A stretch of 5,551 nt of DNA from Candidatus Sulfotelmatobacter sp. (GTDB taxonomy: Bacteria > Acidobacteriota > Terriglobia > Terriglobales > Acidobacteriaceae), in the NCBI GenBank assembly GCA_030044775.1, contig JASICF010000624.1, forward strand, positions 1-5,551, given 5' to 3'. Of this stretch, positions 1 through 5,551 are shown one piece after another. A program made the translations under genes and the position numbers. The notes beneath the pieces are model-generated. The model had not been told where the DNA came from. It saw only the letters and a list, made by a program, of their open reading frames with translations, and searched no databases. Each line of letters opens with the position of its first letter. Position 1 is the first letter of the stretch.

Positions 1-1343
1 CCCGAACCTCGACCACTACCGTCGGGCATCGGCGTTTCCATCGAGATGAACCACTGCTCGGTTGCGCGAAAAATTACCGGATTATGGCAGCGCCAGCAAT
101 GCGGATAGGAATGCTCTACCTTCTCGACATGCAACAGAGCCCCGCGACTTTTCAGCAAATCGATGATCGGCTGGTTCGCATCCCACACGCGCTTGCCCGT
201 GTATTCAGGCAGGCCGTTGCGAATGATGCCTTTTTCATCTACGTTGCTCGTCGCGTCGAGGCCGTACTTTACCCCTGTAAGAAAGTCTTCAGCGCCATGC
301 GACGGCGCGGTATGAACCACACCGGTCCCAGTATCCATGGTGACGTAATCGGCTAGCACGCCGAGAATCTTGCGATCGAGAAACGGATGCTGAAAGTTGA
401 GCCGCTCCAAAACTCGCCCAGGAAAATGCGCCAGCTCGCGCATTTCTCCCAAGCCACACTTCGCTGCTACGTCTTTTGCCAACTTCGACGCAACGATGAA
501 AACCTCTCCGTCTTGGGTGCCCCACGTCTCGCCGCTTTTGCGAGACGTGGGGACTTCGAGTGCCACATATTCCTCGTCCGGATGAAACGCCACCGCCATC
601 GATGCCGGCAAAGTCCACGGAGTCGTGGTGAAGATGATCGTCGAAACCTTTTTTCCCGCCAGCGCGGGATCGATGGCAACCGGGCTATCGATCAGCGCGT
701 ACTTCACCCACACCGTTGGACTGATATGGTTCTCATATTCGACTTCAGCTTCGGCCAGCGCCGTTTCGTCGTGCATGCACCAATAAACTGCGCGCAGGCC
801 CTTGTAGACAAAACCATTCTCATAGAAGGAGAAAAACGTAGAAAGCACAACCGACTCATACTGCGGATTCATCGTGACGTAGGGCCGGTCGAATCGACCA
901 AATACGCCAATGCGTTTGAACTGCTCCCGCTGTAGATCCAGATATTTCTGCGCGTATTTTCTGCATTCCGCGCGCACATCGTTCGGCCGCATCTGCAGCT
1001 TCTTGCCGCCGAGCTCTTTATCGACCTTGATTTCGATCGGTAATCCGTGGCAATCCCAACCGGGTACATAAGGCGCATCGAAGCCGGCCATCGTTTTCGA
1101 CTTCACGATGAAATCCTTCAGGCACTTATTGAGCGCCGTTCCCAGGTGAATGGGCCCGCTCGTATAAGGAGGTCCGTCATGCAGAACGTAAACGGGTCGG
1201 CCTTTCCGCGCTTCGCGGATGCGCTGGTAGATCTTTTCCTGCTCCCACCGCGCCAGCATTTTCGGCTCGTTCTGCGGCAGGTTCGCCTTCATGGGGAAGG
1301 CGGTCTTAGGCAAATTGATGGTGGATTTCAGTTCGAGCGGCAC
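1..1343 (-). CDS. ileS: Isoleucyl-tRNA synthetase, N-terminal half (3' end outside the window)
   Basis: This enzyme charges tRNA-Ile with isoleucine in the cytoplasm and edits mischarged valine. About 447 residues are visible, roughly half of the usual length of about 940. The class I signature reads PPYTSGPIHLG, with the HIGH-equivalent H-L-G at residues 66-68, followed by a conserved YVPGWDCHGLPIE block. The CP1 editing domain is present: TTTPWT at 239-244, and GTGVVHTAPSHGAEDF with H349 and D353. Next come CWRC (416-419) and RATEQWFISM just before the edge. The KMSKS loop and anticodon-binding domain lie beyond base 1. The frame is unbroken across all these motifs. I chose the GTG at 1343-1341 because GGAGAA (1358-1353) lies 9 bases upstream and homology begins at once (VPLELKSTINLPKT). 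The frame stays open further upstream, but there is no ATG there and the residues do not look like IleS. The gene is divergent from the tonB-type gene. Confidence 0.96.
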   Translation of the reverse strand, partial: MPLELKSTINLPKTAFPMKANLPQNEPKMLARWEQEKIYQRIREARKGRPVYVLHDGPPYTSGPIHLGTALNKCLKDFIVKSKTMAGFDAPYVPGWDCHGLPIEIKVDKELGGKKLQMRPNDVRAECRKYAQKYLDLQREQFKRIGVFGRFDRPYVTMNPQYESVVLSTFFSFYENGFVYKGLRAVYWCMHDETALAEAEVEYENHISPTVWVKYALIDSPVAIDPALAGKKVSTIIFTTTPWTLPASMAVAFHPDEEYVALEVPTSRKSGETWGTQDGEVFIVASKLAKDVAAKCGLGEMRELAHFPGRVLERLNFQHPFLDRKILGVLADYVTMDTGTGVVHTAPSHGAEDFLTGVKYGLDATSNVDEKGIIRNGLPEYTGKRVWDANQPIIDLLKSRGALLHVEKVEHSYPHCWRCHNPVIFRATEQWFISMETPMPDGSGRGS

Positions 1344-1352
1344 CCGGTGCAG

Positions 1353-1358
1353 TTCTCC
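1353..1358 (-). promoter_or_regulatory. Ribosome binding site deciding the ileS GTG start
   Basis: GGAGAA on the minus strand lies 9 bases before the GTG codon at 1343-1341. This spacing supports the non-ATG start. The first ATG downstream in frame is codon 18, inside the conserved N-terminal segment PKTAFPMKANLPQNEPKM, which would cut off family residues. Confidence 0.65.
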
Positions 1359-1376
1359 AAATGATTGAATCTTCTC

Positions 1377-1405
1377 ATTATAGGGAGCAGCGCCGGTATC
1401 GTCTA
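1377..1405 (-). promoter_or_regulatory. Candidate sigma70-type promoter of ileS
   Basis: On the minus strand a perfect TATAAT (1382-1377) lies 17 bases downstream of TAGACG (1405-1400), which matches TTGACA at 4 of 6 positions. Transcription would start near base 1370, leaving a leader of about 27 bases that contains the GGAGAA ribosome binding site before the GTG start. The box match, the spacing and the distance to the gene all agree. It is a prediction from sequence only. Confidence 0.6.
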
Positions 1406-1450
1406 TCCGAGGGCAAGGCGTAACGACTGAACTTTCTTTCCGCCTTGGTG

Positions 1451-1492
1451 CGTAGACCACCGTTCCTTGCAAATACACTACGTAAACCACCG
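1451..1492. repeat. Pair of 12-bp direct repeats, 30 bp apart
   Basis: CGTAGACCACCG (1451-1462) and CGTAAACCACCG (1481-1492) differ at one base, and their starts are exactly 30 bases apart, close to three helical turns. The likeness extends leftward to T-N-CGTA. No third copy occurs at the next 30-base step on either side. Phased repeats in a divergent promoter region suggest binding by a regulator on one DNA face, but chance similarity cannot be excluded. Confidence 0.45.
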
Positions 1493-1520
1493 GGAAAGAG
1501 GTACAATCGCAACAGAAAGG

Positions 1521-1570
1521 CAGGCGCAGTCAGGGCGTGCTGCAGGGGTACGGCTGTTCCTGGTCGCCTG
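1521..1570 (+). other. Interrupted inverted repeat, possible structured leader
   Basis: CAGGCG (1521-1526) can pair with CGCCTG (1565-1570). Beyond a small asymmetric internal loop, CAGG (1531-1534) can pair with CCTG (1559-1562). The enclosed loop is about 24 bases. If transcription began just after the TACAAT at 1502-1507, this would sit at the very 5' end of the message for the tonB-type gene. The stem is short and has no U-tract after it, so it is not a terminator. I do not match it to a known riboswitch. Confidence 0.25.
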
Positions 1571-1605
1571 ATTCCGAAACTCGCGGGAAATCGACAGGCA
1601 ACTTG

Positions 1606-1633
1606 TTGGAAAAGCGACTCATCTGTGTAAGAT
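1606..1633 (+). promoter_or_regulatory. Weak candidate promoter of the tonB-type gene
   Basis: TTGGAA (1606-1611) and TAAGAT (1628-1633) are 16 bases apart. Each matches its sigma70 consensus at 4 of 6 positions. Transcription would begin near base 1640 and leave a leader of about 48 bases. A rival site is the TACAAT at 1502-1507, which has a better -10 but no -35 match. Confidence 0.3.
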
Positions 1634-1687
1634 GGGCGTCCCCATAGTTGGAAGACCTACATCTGCAGGAGCACACACCGGGGAACA

Positions 1688-2677
1688 ATGGCATCCGTGG
1701 AAGTAAAACCGAACACCGGGAATGAACCGGAACTCAATCTCCTGCTGGCTCCTGAGACGTTCGAGCCCCTGTGGAAGTCGCTGTTCCAGGGCCTCGACGA
1801 ATTTTTCTTCCCCAAGAAACTTCCGCCTCTCAAGCTTGAGTCCAAGCCCGAGCCGGTCAAAGACATTTGGGGTTTCTACAACTACAAGAAAAATGGCGCG
1901 CTCGGTTCGACCGCCGCTCACGTGGTCGTGCTGGCATTGATCATCGGCGGCACCATCTGGGTTCGCAGCCTCGTTCCCAAAGTTCAGGCCAAGACTACGA
2001 CCACTACGGAACTGGTTGACCCCGGGGATTTCCAACTCAAGCCGGCAAAAACCCAGGCGGGAGGCGGCGGCGGTGGCGGTGACCGCGACGTACTGCAGGC
2101 ATCGAAAGGACGGCTGCCAAAATTCTCTCTGCAGCAAATTACCCCTCCAGCCGCGGTAATCCGCAACATGAATCCCAAGCTGGCGGTTGAACCCACCGTG
2201 ATTGTTCCGCCCGATATCAAAGTGGCCATGAACAACATGCCCGTGCTCGGGGACCCTAAATCTTCCGCCGTGATTCCTTCGAACGGAACGGGGGGAGGAA
2301 GCGGAATCGGCAGCGGTTACGGTGGAGGCGTGGGCTCCGGTACCGGCGCCGGTGTAGGTCCCGGAATCGGCGGCGGAATGGGTGGAGGTTATTTCCGTCC
2401 AGGCCGCGGTGTGACTGCCCCACGCGTCATCTACCAGACCGATCCTGAGTTTTCTGAAGAAGCCCGCAAAGCCAAATATCAAGGGACCTGTGTTCTCGGT
2501 CTCATCGTGGACGCCAACGGCCGCCCGACTAACATCCACGTGATCAATGCACTCGGTATGGGTTTGGATGAGAAGGCAATTGAATCTGTCAGGAACTGGA
2601 AATTTGAACCGGGCCAGAAAGACGGGCATGCGGTCGCCGTCGAAATCGCCGTCGAAGTCGACTTCCATCTGTACTGA
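1688..2677 (+). CDS. TonB-family energy transducer with Gly-rich spacer
   Basis: TonB-family proteins sit in the inner membrane, cross the periplasm and pass proton-motive energy from ExbB/ExbD to outer-membrane TonB-dependent transporters. Residues 1-70 are predicted cytoplasmic. A single membrane span covers about 72-93 and contains S74-x3-H78, the same spacing as the Ser/His pair in the E. coli TonB anchor. The periplasmic spacer includes seven glycines in a row (125-131), a Pro/Val-rich part (152-190) and a Gly/Ser-rich tract (201-234). The TonB C-terminal domain fills 243-329, with PEFSEEARKAKYQG, VDANGRPTNIHV and the W304-K-F-E-P end motif. The 329 residues are longer than E. coli TonB (about 240), mainly from the cytoplasmic extension. 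The start is ATG at 1688: AGGAG (1667-1671) is 16 bases away, rather far, and GGGGA (1680-1684) is close. No exbB, exbD or transporter gene is nearby, so the partner is unknown. Confidence 0.88.
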   Translation: MASVEVKPNTGNEPELNLLLAPETFEPLWKSLFQGLDEFFFPKKLPPLKLESKPEPVKDIWGFYNYKKNGALGSTAAHVVVLALIIGGTIWVRSLVPKVQAKTTTTTELVDPGDFQLKPAKTQAGGGGGGGDRDVLQASKGRLPKFSLQQITPPAAVIRNMNPKLAVEPTVIVPPDIKVAMNNMPVLGDPKSSAVIPSNGTGGGSGIGSGYGGGVGSGTGAGVGPGIGGGMGGGYFRPGRGVTAPRVIYQTDPEFSEEARKAKYQGTCVLGLIVDANGRPTNIHVINALGMGLDEKAIESVRNWKFEPGQKDGHAVAVEIAVEVDFHLY

Positions 2678-2847
2678 GCTTCAGCGGGATCGTTGAGAAA
2701 AGCGGCGCGTTCAGCCTGAGGCCAGCCTCCGCTTTCGGTGTCATCCTGAGCGGAGCCGATTTCTCCAGGCGAAGCGAAGGATCTCTACGCGCAGTTGCCT
2801 CGCCGTTTTTGGGAACGGATGGGCTTACTTCCAAGAGTAGAACTGCT
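2678..2847. other. Convergent intergenic region
   Basis: These 170 bases separate the stop of the tonB-type gene from the stop of the GNAT gene. Apart from the dispersed repeat (2738-2789) they hold only weak pairings: AGCGG (2701-2705) with CCGCT (2729-2733), and CCGTT (2803-2807) with AACGG (2814-2818). Neither is followed by a U-tract on the expected strand, so I call no rho-independent terminator for either gene. Confidence 0.55.
2738..2789. repeat. Dispersed intergenic palindromic repeat (degenerate copy)
   Basis: The segment begins GTGTCATCCTGAGCGGAG and ends GCGAAGCGAAGGATCTC. ATCCT (2743-2747) pairs with AGGAT (2778-2782), and inside it GGAG (2752-2755) pairs with CTCC (2763-2766), so it can form nested stems. 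It resembles a repeat type I recall as abundant between genes in acidobacterial and some other genomes; that recall is not a database result. It lies between two convergent genes, a common place for such elements. Read on the minus strand it gives the peptide RDPSLRLEKSAPLRMTP, a typical false ORF of this repeat type. Confidence 0.6.
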
Positions 2848-3540
2848 TCATCGTTCTCTGCGCAATACTGCCAGCTGCAGCACGACCCTCTTCACAAACC
2901 CTATTCTTTCGTACAGCCCGATCGCCCGTGTGTTTGCTTCTCGGACATGTAGAAATGGTGTTTCGCCGCGATCGCATATCTTTTCCATCAGTGTCGTCAT
3001 CAGTCTCCGCGCGTAGCCTTTCCCTGTTTGTTCAGGACGTGTACAGACTGCGCTAACTTCCGTATAGCCGGGAACTTTAAGGCGCTCTCCCGCCATCGCG
3101 ATCAGCTTTTCATTCTGAAAAATCCCCAGGTAAGTGCCCAGTTCATGGGTGCGCTTGCTGAAGGGACCGGGCCGGGTCAGAGAAGTCAGCTCAATCATTT
3201 CCGGAATATGCTCTTTCCCAAGTTCGACGATGGTTTCGTCAGCCGCTAACGCCGAATCTCGCCGTAGCGCAGCTCCCTGATAAACCATTTGCAGCATCGG
3301 GCTGGCGAAAACCACGGTCCATCCCGGTTGCAACTGATAAGGCGCTTCCAGCGCAAGATTTACGGTCTGCCCATCCTTGACCAACCTGGCGAGCGATTCA
3401 TAGCCGCGCGGCGTGGGTTCGAGAATTCCTCCAATCACAGAAATTTCATGGATGAACCTTCGGGCCTGGTCGAACGACTCCGCCAACTGTGCGTGTCGCG
3501 TTATCAGGGACTGATAGCAAACGTTGTCAAGTACGTGCAT
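2848..3540 (-). CDS. GNAT family N-acetyltransferase (FR47-like)
   Basis: Predicted cytoplasmic enzyme moving an acetyl group from acetyl-CoA to an amine; the substrate cannot be read from sequence. The 230-residue protein has two parts. Residues 1-100 are a lead segment (MHVLDNVCYQ..., PGWTVVFASPMLQMVYQ at 72-88) without the acetyl-CoA motif. Residues 103-220 form the GNAT fold: YTEVSAVCTRPE (159-170) as beta4, then TGKGYARRL (172-180) as the pyrophosphate-binding loop, and NTRAIGLYERIGF (203-215) as motif B with the usual Tyr at 210. The first loop position is Thr172 where Arg or Gln is common. The ATG at 3540 is the only sensible start: an in-frame TGA lies a short way upstream with no ATG, GTG or TTG between. 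The ribosome binding site is poor (CAGG about 8 bases away). The gene converges on the tonB-type gene and follows the ppdK terminator, so it probably has its own promoter. Confidence 0.87.
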   Translation of the reverse strand: MHVLDNVCYQSLITRHAQLAESFDQARRFIHEISVIGGILEPTPRGYESLARLVKDGQTVNLALEAPYQLQPGWTVVFASPMLQMVYQGAALRRDSALAADETIVELGKEHIPEMIELTSLTRPGPFSKRTHELGTYLGIFQNEKLIAMAGERLKVPGYTEVSAVCTRPEQTGKGYARRLMTTLMEKICDRGETPFLHVREANTRAIGLYERIGFVKRVVLQLAVLRRER

Positions 3541-3697
3541 TGGGGCAGCCTGAGGAGGTCGCGTTAGGAGTCAGCTGATTCGAATAACTTTGCCTCGCCC
3601 CGGATACAGTAATTTTTGCGTAGACAGGTGGATAGAAACAAAAAGGGCATTCGGCTCGTGCCGGATGCCCCAACCCTGCTCTGAGTGGGTGTGACCT
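3541..3697. other. Intergenic region between ppdK and the GNAT gene
   Basis: These 157 bases hold the ppdK terminator (3636-3670) and an AT-richer stretch at about 3575-3640 that presumably contains the GNAT promoter. I could not find a -35/-10 pair there good enough to call. Confidence 0.5.
3636..3670 (-). terminator. Rho-independent terminator of ppdK
   Basis: Read on the minus strand, GGGCATCCGGC (3670-3660), loop ACGA and GCCGAATGCCC (3655-3645) form an 11-pair stem with one C-A mismatch, followed at once by TTTTTGTTTC (3644-3635). It begins 27 bases after the ppdK stop codon. In a plus-strand transcript the mismatch becomes a U-G pair, but no U-tract follows there, so it should act in the ppdK direction only. 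Confidence 0.9.
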
Positions 3698-5551
3698 CTA
3701 TTTTGTTCTGCCGGCTTCGACCTTCAATTTTTCTGCGGCGCCTGCCTGCGCACCTGCCAGCCGCGCAGTCAGCACGCGGAATGGCGAGCAAGAGACGTAG
3801 TCCATTCCTACCTGATGGCAGAATTCGACGGATGACGGATCGCCGCCATGCTCGCCGCAAATGCCAACTTCCAGCTTGGGACGCGTCTTTCGTCCGCGCT
3901 CGATGCCGATTCGAACCAGTTCTCCCACCCCATCACGATCGATGGCGGCAAACGGATCCTGCTTGAGAATCCCTTCCGCGAGATACGTTGGCAGCACTTT
4001 ATTGATGTCGTCGCGCGAAAAGCCAAACGTGGTTTGCGTGAGGTCGTTGGTGCCGAATGAAAAGAATTCGGCCTCTTTCGCAATCTCATCCGCAACCAGG
4101 CAGGCGCGCGGCAACTCGATCATCGTGCCAACAAGATAATGCGCGTGCTTGCCTTTTTCTTTAAACACTTCTTCCGCCACACGGCGGCAGATTGAGGCCT
4201 GATTTTCCATTTCTTTTACTGTGCTGATCAGCGGGATCATGATTTCCGCGTGGGTTTTGATTCCGTCTTTTTCCACCGCGACAATAGCTTCGATAATCGC
4301 CCTTGCCTGCATTTCCGTAATCTCAGGATAAGTAATTCCTAGCCGGCATCCGCGGTGCCCAAGCATGGGATTGAATTCATGCAACTCTTCCACACGCGAC
4401 AGCAATGCCGGGAGAACTTTCTTGAGATCGCCTGCGCCTTTCGCGCCATACTCGCGATACTCCTCGGCGAGTTCTTTCTTTTGCTTAGCCGTTGCACGCG
4501 GCATGGTGGCGATATCGACCATCAGTTTTTCGCGTTTCGGCAAGAACTCGTGCAAGGGCGGATCCAGCAAGCGAATTGTGACTGGCAGCCCATTCATCGC
4601 CCTAAAGAGACCTTCGAAATCCTTGCGCTGGTAAGGCAACAACTTGGCCAGAGCCTTGCGCCGGTCTTTTTCATTGTCTGCAAGAATCATGGCGCGCATA
4701 TGAGGAATGCGATCCGGCGCAAAGAACATATGTTCAGTGCGGCACAAGCCAATTCCTTCCGCCCCGAAATTCTTCGCCTGGACTGCGTCGCGCGGAATAT
4801 CGGCATTCGCGCGCACTCCGATCTTTCGGAACGGCTCTGCCCAGCCGAGCAGCGTTCGCAATTCTTCGTTCTCGGCTGATGGCTCCAAGGTGTTGAGCTT
4901 GCCTTTGATCACGCGCCCGGTGGTGCCATCCAGCGAAATCCAGTCGCCCTCGCGGAATGTCTGTCCCTTGACGCGCATCTCATGCTTGCGTTCGTTGACT
5001 TCCACATCTCCCGCGCCGGCCACGCAACACTTGCCCATGCCTCGCGTTACCACGGCTGCGTGGCTCGTCATTCCACCGCGCGAAGTCAGAATGCCTGCCG
5101 CGACCTCCATACCGTGGATATCTTCCGGTGTAGTCTCGGCGCGAACCAGAATCACAGGATTTTTCCTGGCTCCGCGCCCAGCTTTCTCGACCGCATCGTC
5201 AGCGGTAAAAACGATTTGCCCTACCGCCGCGCCGGGCGAGGCTGGCAGTCCGGTCGCCAGCACTTCGACCTTGGTGCTCTTCTCATCAAGACGCGGAACC
5301 AGAAAGTCATAAAGCTGATTGGGATCTACGCGGAAAATCGCCTCCTCTTTTGTGATCAGTCCTTCGTCCACCATTTGCAACGCGACCTTTACCGCGGCAA
5401 TTCCAGTGCGTTTGCCATTGCGCGTTTGCAACATGTACAGCTTGCCGTCTTGAATGGTGAACTCGAAATCCTGCATGTCGCGATAGTGCTTTTCCAGCCT
5501 GGTAGTGATTTGGCGCAACTGGTTGTACACATCGGGCATGATTTTCTCAAG
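3698..5551 (-). CDS. ppdK: Pyruvate, phosphate dikinase, C-terminal two thirds (5' end outside the window)
   Basis: PPDK interconverts pyruvate + ATP + phosphate and PEP + AMP + diphosphate in the cytoplasm. It serves gluconeogenesis or a diphosphate-linked glycolysis, through a phosphohistidine that swings between two active sites. Numbering here starts at the Met encoded at 5539-5537. That Met is not the start: the frame continues upstream as LEKI to the edge, matching the family's LEK-x-MP block. Residues 1-45 end the ATP-grasp domain (DMQDFEFTIQDGKLYMLQTR). The swivelling domain carries GGMTSHAAVVTRGMGKCCV with catalytic His160 and, two residues before, Thr158, the site at which PPDK regulatory proteins act in this family. 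The PEP/pyruvate barrel follows: GLCRTEHMFF (264-273), LDPPLHEFLP (325-334), MLGHRGCRLGI (392-402), SFGTNDLTQTTFGFSRDD (494-511) and GICGEHGG with catalytic Cys561. The stop is TAG at 3700-3698. About 290 N-terminal residues appear to be missing from view. No break is seen. Confidence 0.96.
   Translation of the reverse strand, partial: LEKIMPDVYNQLRQITTRLEKHYRDMQDFEFTIQDGKLYMLQTRNGKRTGIAAVKVALQMVDEGLITKEEAIFRVDPNQLYDFLVPRLDEKSTKVEVLATGLPASPGAAVGQIVFTADDAVEKAGRGARKNPVILVRAETTPEDIHGMEVAAGILTSRGGMTSHAAVVTRGMGKCCVAGAGDVEVNERKHEMRVKGQTFREGDWISLDGTTGRVIKGKLNTLEPSAENEELRTLLGWAEPFRKIGVRANADIPRDAVQAKNFGAEGIGLCRTEHMFFAPDRIPHMRAMILADNEKDRRKALAKLLPYQRKDFEGLFRAMNGLPVTIRLLDPPLHEFLPKREKLMVDIATMPRATAKQKKELAEEYREYGAKGAGDLKKVLPALLSRVEELHEFNPMLGHRGCRLGITYPEITEMQARAIIEAIVAVEKDGIKTHAEIMIPLISTVKEMENQASICRRVAEEVFKEKGKHAHYLVGTMIELPRACLVADEIAKEAEFFSFGTNDLTQTTFGFSRDDINKVLPTYLAEGILKQDPFAAIDRDGVGELVRIGIERGRKTRPKLEVGICGEHGGDPSSVEFCHQVGMDYVSCSPFRVLTARLAGAQAGAAEKLKVEAGRTK

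Larger units (their letters stand above)
1344..1687. other. Divergent intergenic region between ileS and the tonB-type gene
   Basis: This 344-base stretch holds no convincing gene. A 61-codon open frame at 1445-1630 starts with TTG and has no recognisable protein character. The region does contain the ileS promoter candidate (1377-1405), a pair of near-identical 12-base direct repeats (1451-1462 and 1481-1492), a lone TACAAT hexamer (1502-1507), an interrupted inverted repeat (1521-1570) and a second promoter-like pair (1606-1633) facing the tonB-type gene. I see no tRNA, no known riboswitch core and no phage attachment site. Confidence 0.7.

Noticed and set aside
387..935. A 182-codon plus-strand open frame
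   Set aside because: It lies opposite the conserved IleS editing domain, is rich in Arg and His, and has no domain character; it is a shadow frame.
1445..1630. A 61-codon open frame in the divergent intergenic region
   Set aside because: It has a TTG start and no convincing ribosome binding site, its sequence is low in hydrophobic pattern and rich in Arg, and it overlaps the repeats and promoter candidates.
1619..2668. A 349-codon open frame on the minus strand opposite the tonB-type gene, longer than that gene
   Set aside because: It is almost entirely antiparallel to a protein with a clear membrane anchor and TonB C-terminal domain. Its composition (runs such as TYTGAGTGAHAST) mirrors the Gly-rich coding of the other strand, and no family is recognisable.
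2803..2818. CCGTT...AACGG hairpin downstream of the GNAT gene as a terminator
   Set aside because: The stem is only five pairs, and no T-tract follows on the minus strand.
2589..2834. An 81-codon minus-strand open frame between the convergent genes
   Set aside because: Its middle (RDPSLRLEKSAPLRMTP) is the translation of the dispersed repeat, and its end overlaps the TonB C-terminal domain antisense.
3645..3670. The terminator stem acting on plus-strand transcripts as well
   Set aside because: No T-run follows on the plus strand (the next bases are CAACCC), and no plus-strand gene ends there.
4355..5312. Plus-strand open frames of 174 and 201 codons
   Set aside because: They run opposite the conserved PPDK swivelling and PEP-binding domains, overlap each other in different frames and show no family features.
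5537..5539. ATG as a possible start of the PPDK gene
   Set aside because: The frame stays open to the window edge with LEKI before the Met, matching the family, and the protein would lack its ATP-grasp domain.

Overview
The window looks like a housekeeping stretch of a chromosome from a moderately GC-rich bacterium, most likely an acidobacterium (Terriglobia-like). This is inferred from three things: the overall look of the IleS and PPDK proteins, a TonB-family protein with a long cytoplasmic N-terminus and a glycine-rich spacer, and an intergenic repeat of the 'TCATCCTGAG...GAAGCGAAGGATCTC' type that I know from intergenic regions of such genomes. No marker gene settles the taxonomy.

Layout. 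Bases 1-1343 (minus strand) hold the N-terminal half of isoleucyl-tRNA synthetase; its 3' half lies beyond the left edge. A 344-base divergent intergenic region (1344-1687) carries a good candidate ileS promoter, a weaker candidate promoter for the rightward gene, and a pair of 12-base direct repeats exactly 30 bases apart. Bases 1688-2677 (plus strand) encode a complete TonB-family energy transducer. Bases 2678-2847, between two convergent genes, hold a degenerate dispersed palindromic repeat. Bases 2848-3540 (minus strand) encode a complete GNAT N-acetyltransferase of the FR47-like type. Bases 3541-3697 hold a strong rho-independent terminator for the last gene. Bases 3698-5551 (minus strand) encode the C-terminal two thirds of pyruvate, phosphate dikinase, whose start lies beyond the right edge.

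The genes do not form one operon. ileS and the tonB-type gene diverge, the tonB-type gene and the GNAT gene converge, and the GNAT gene is separated from ppdK by a terminator. Their roles are unrelated: tRNA charging, energy transduction to the outer membrane, an unassigned acyl transfer, and pyruvate/PEP interconversion. I saw no phage, CRISPR, toxin-antitoxin, transposase or RNA gene. I do not see a new biological system here. The best leads are the 30-base-spaced direct repeat, the possible structured leader next to it, the dispersed repeat, and the architecture of the TonB-like protein.
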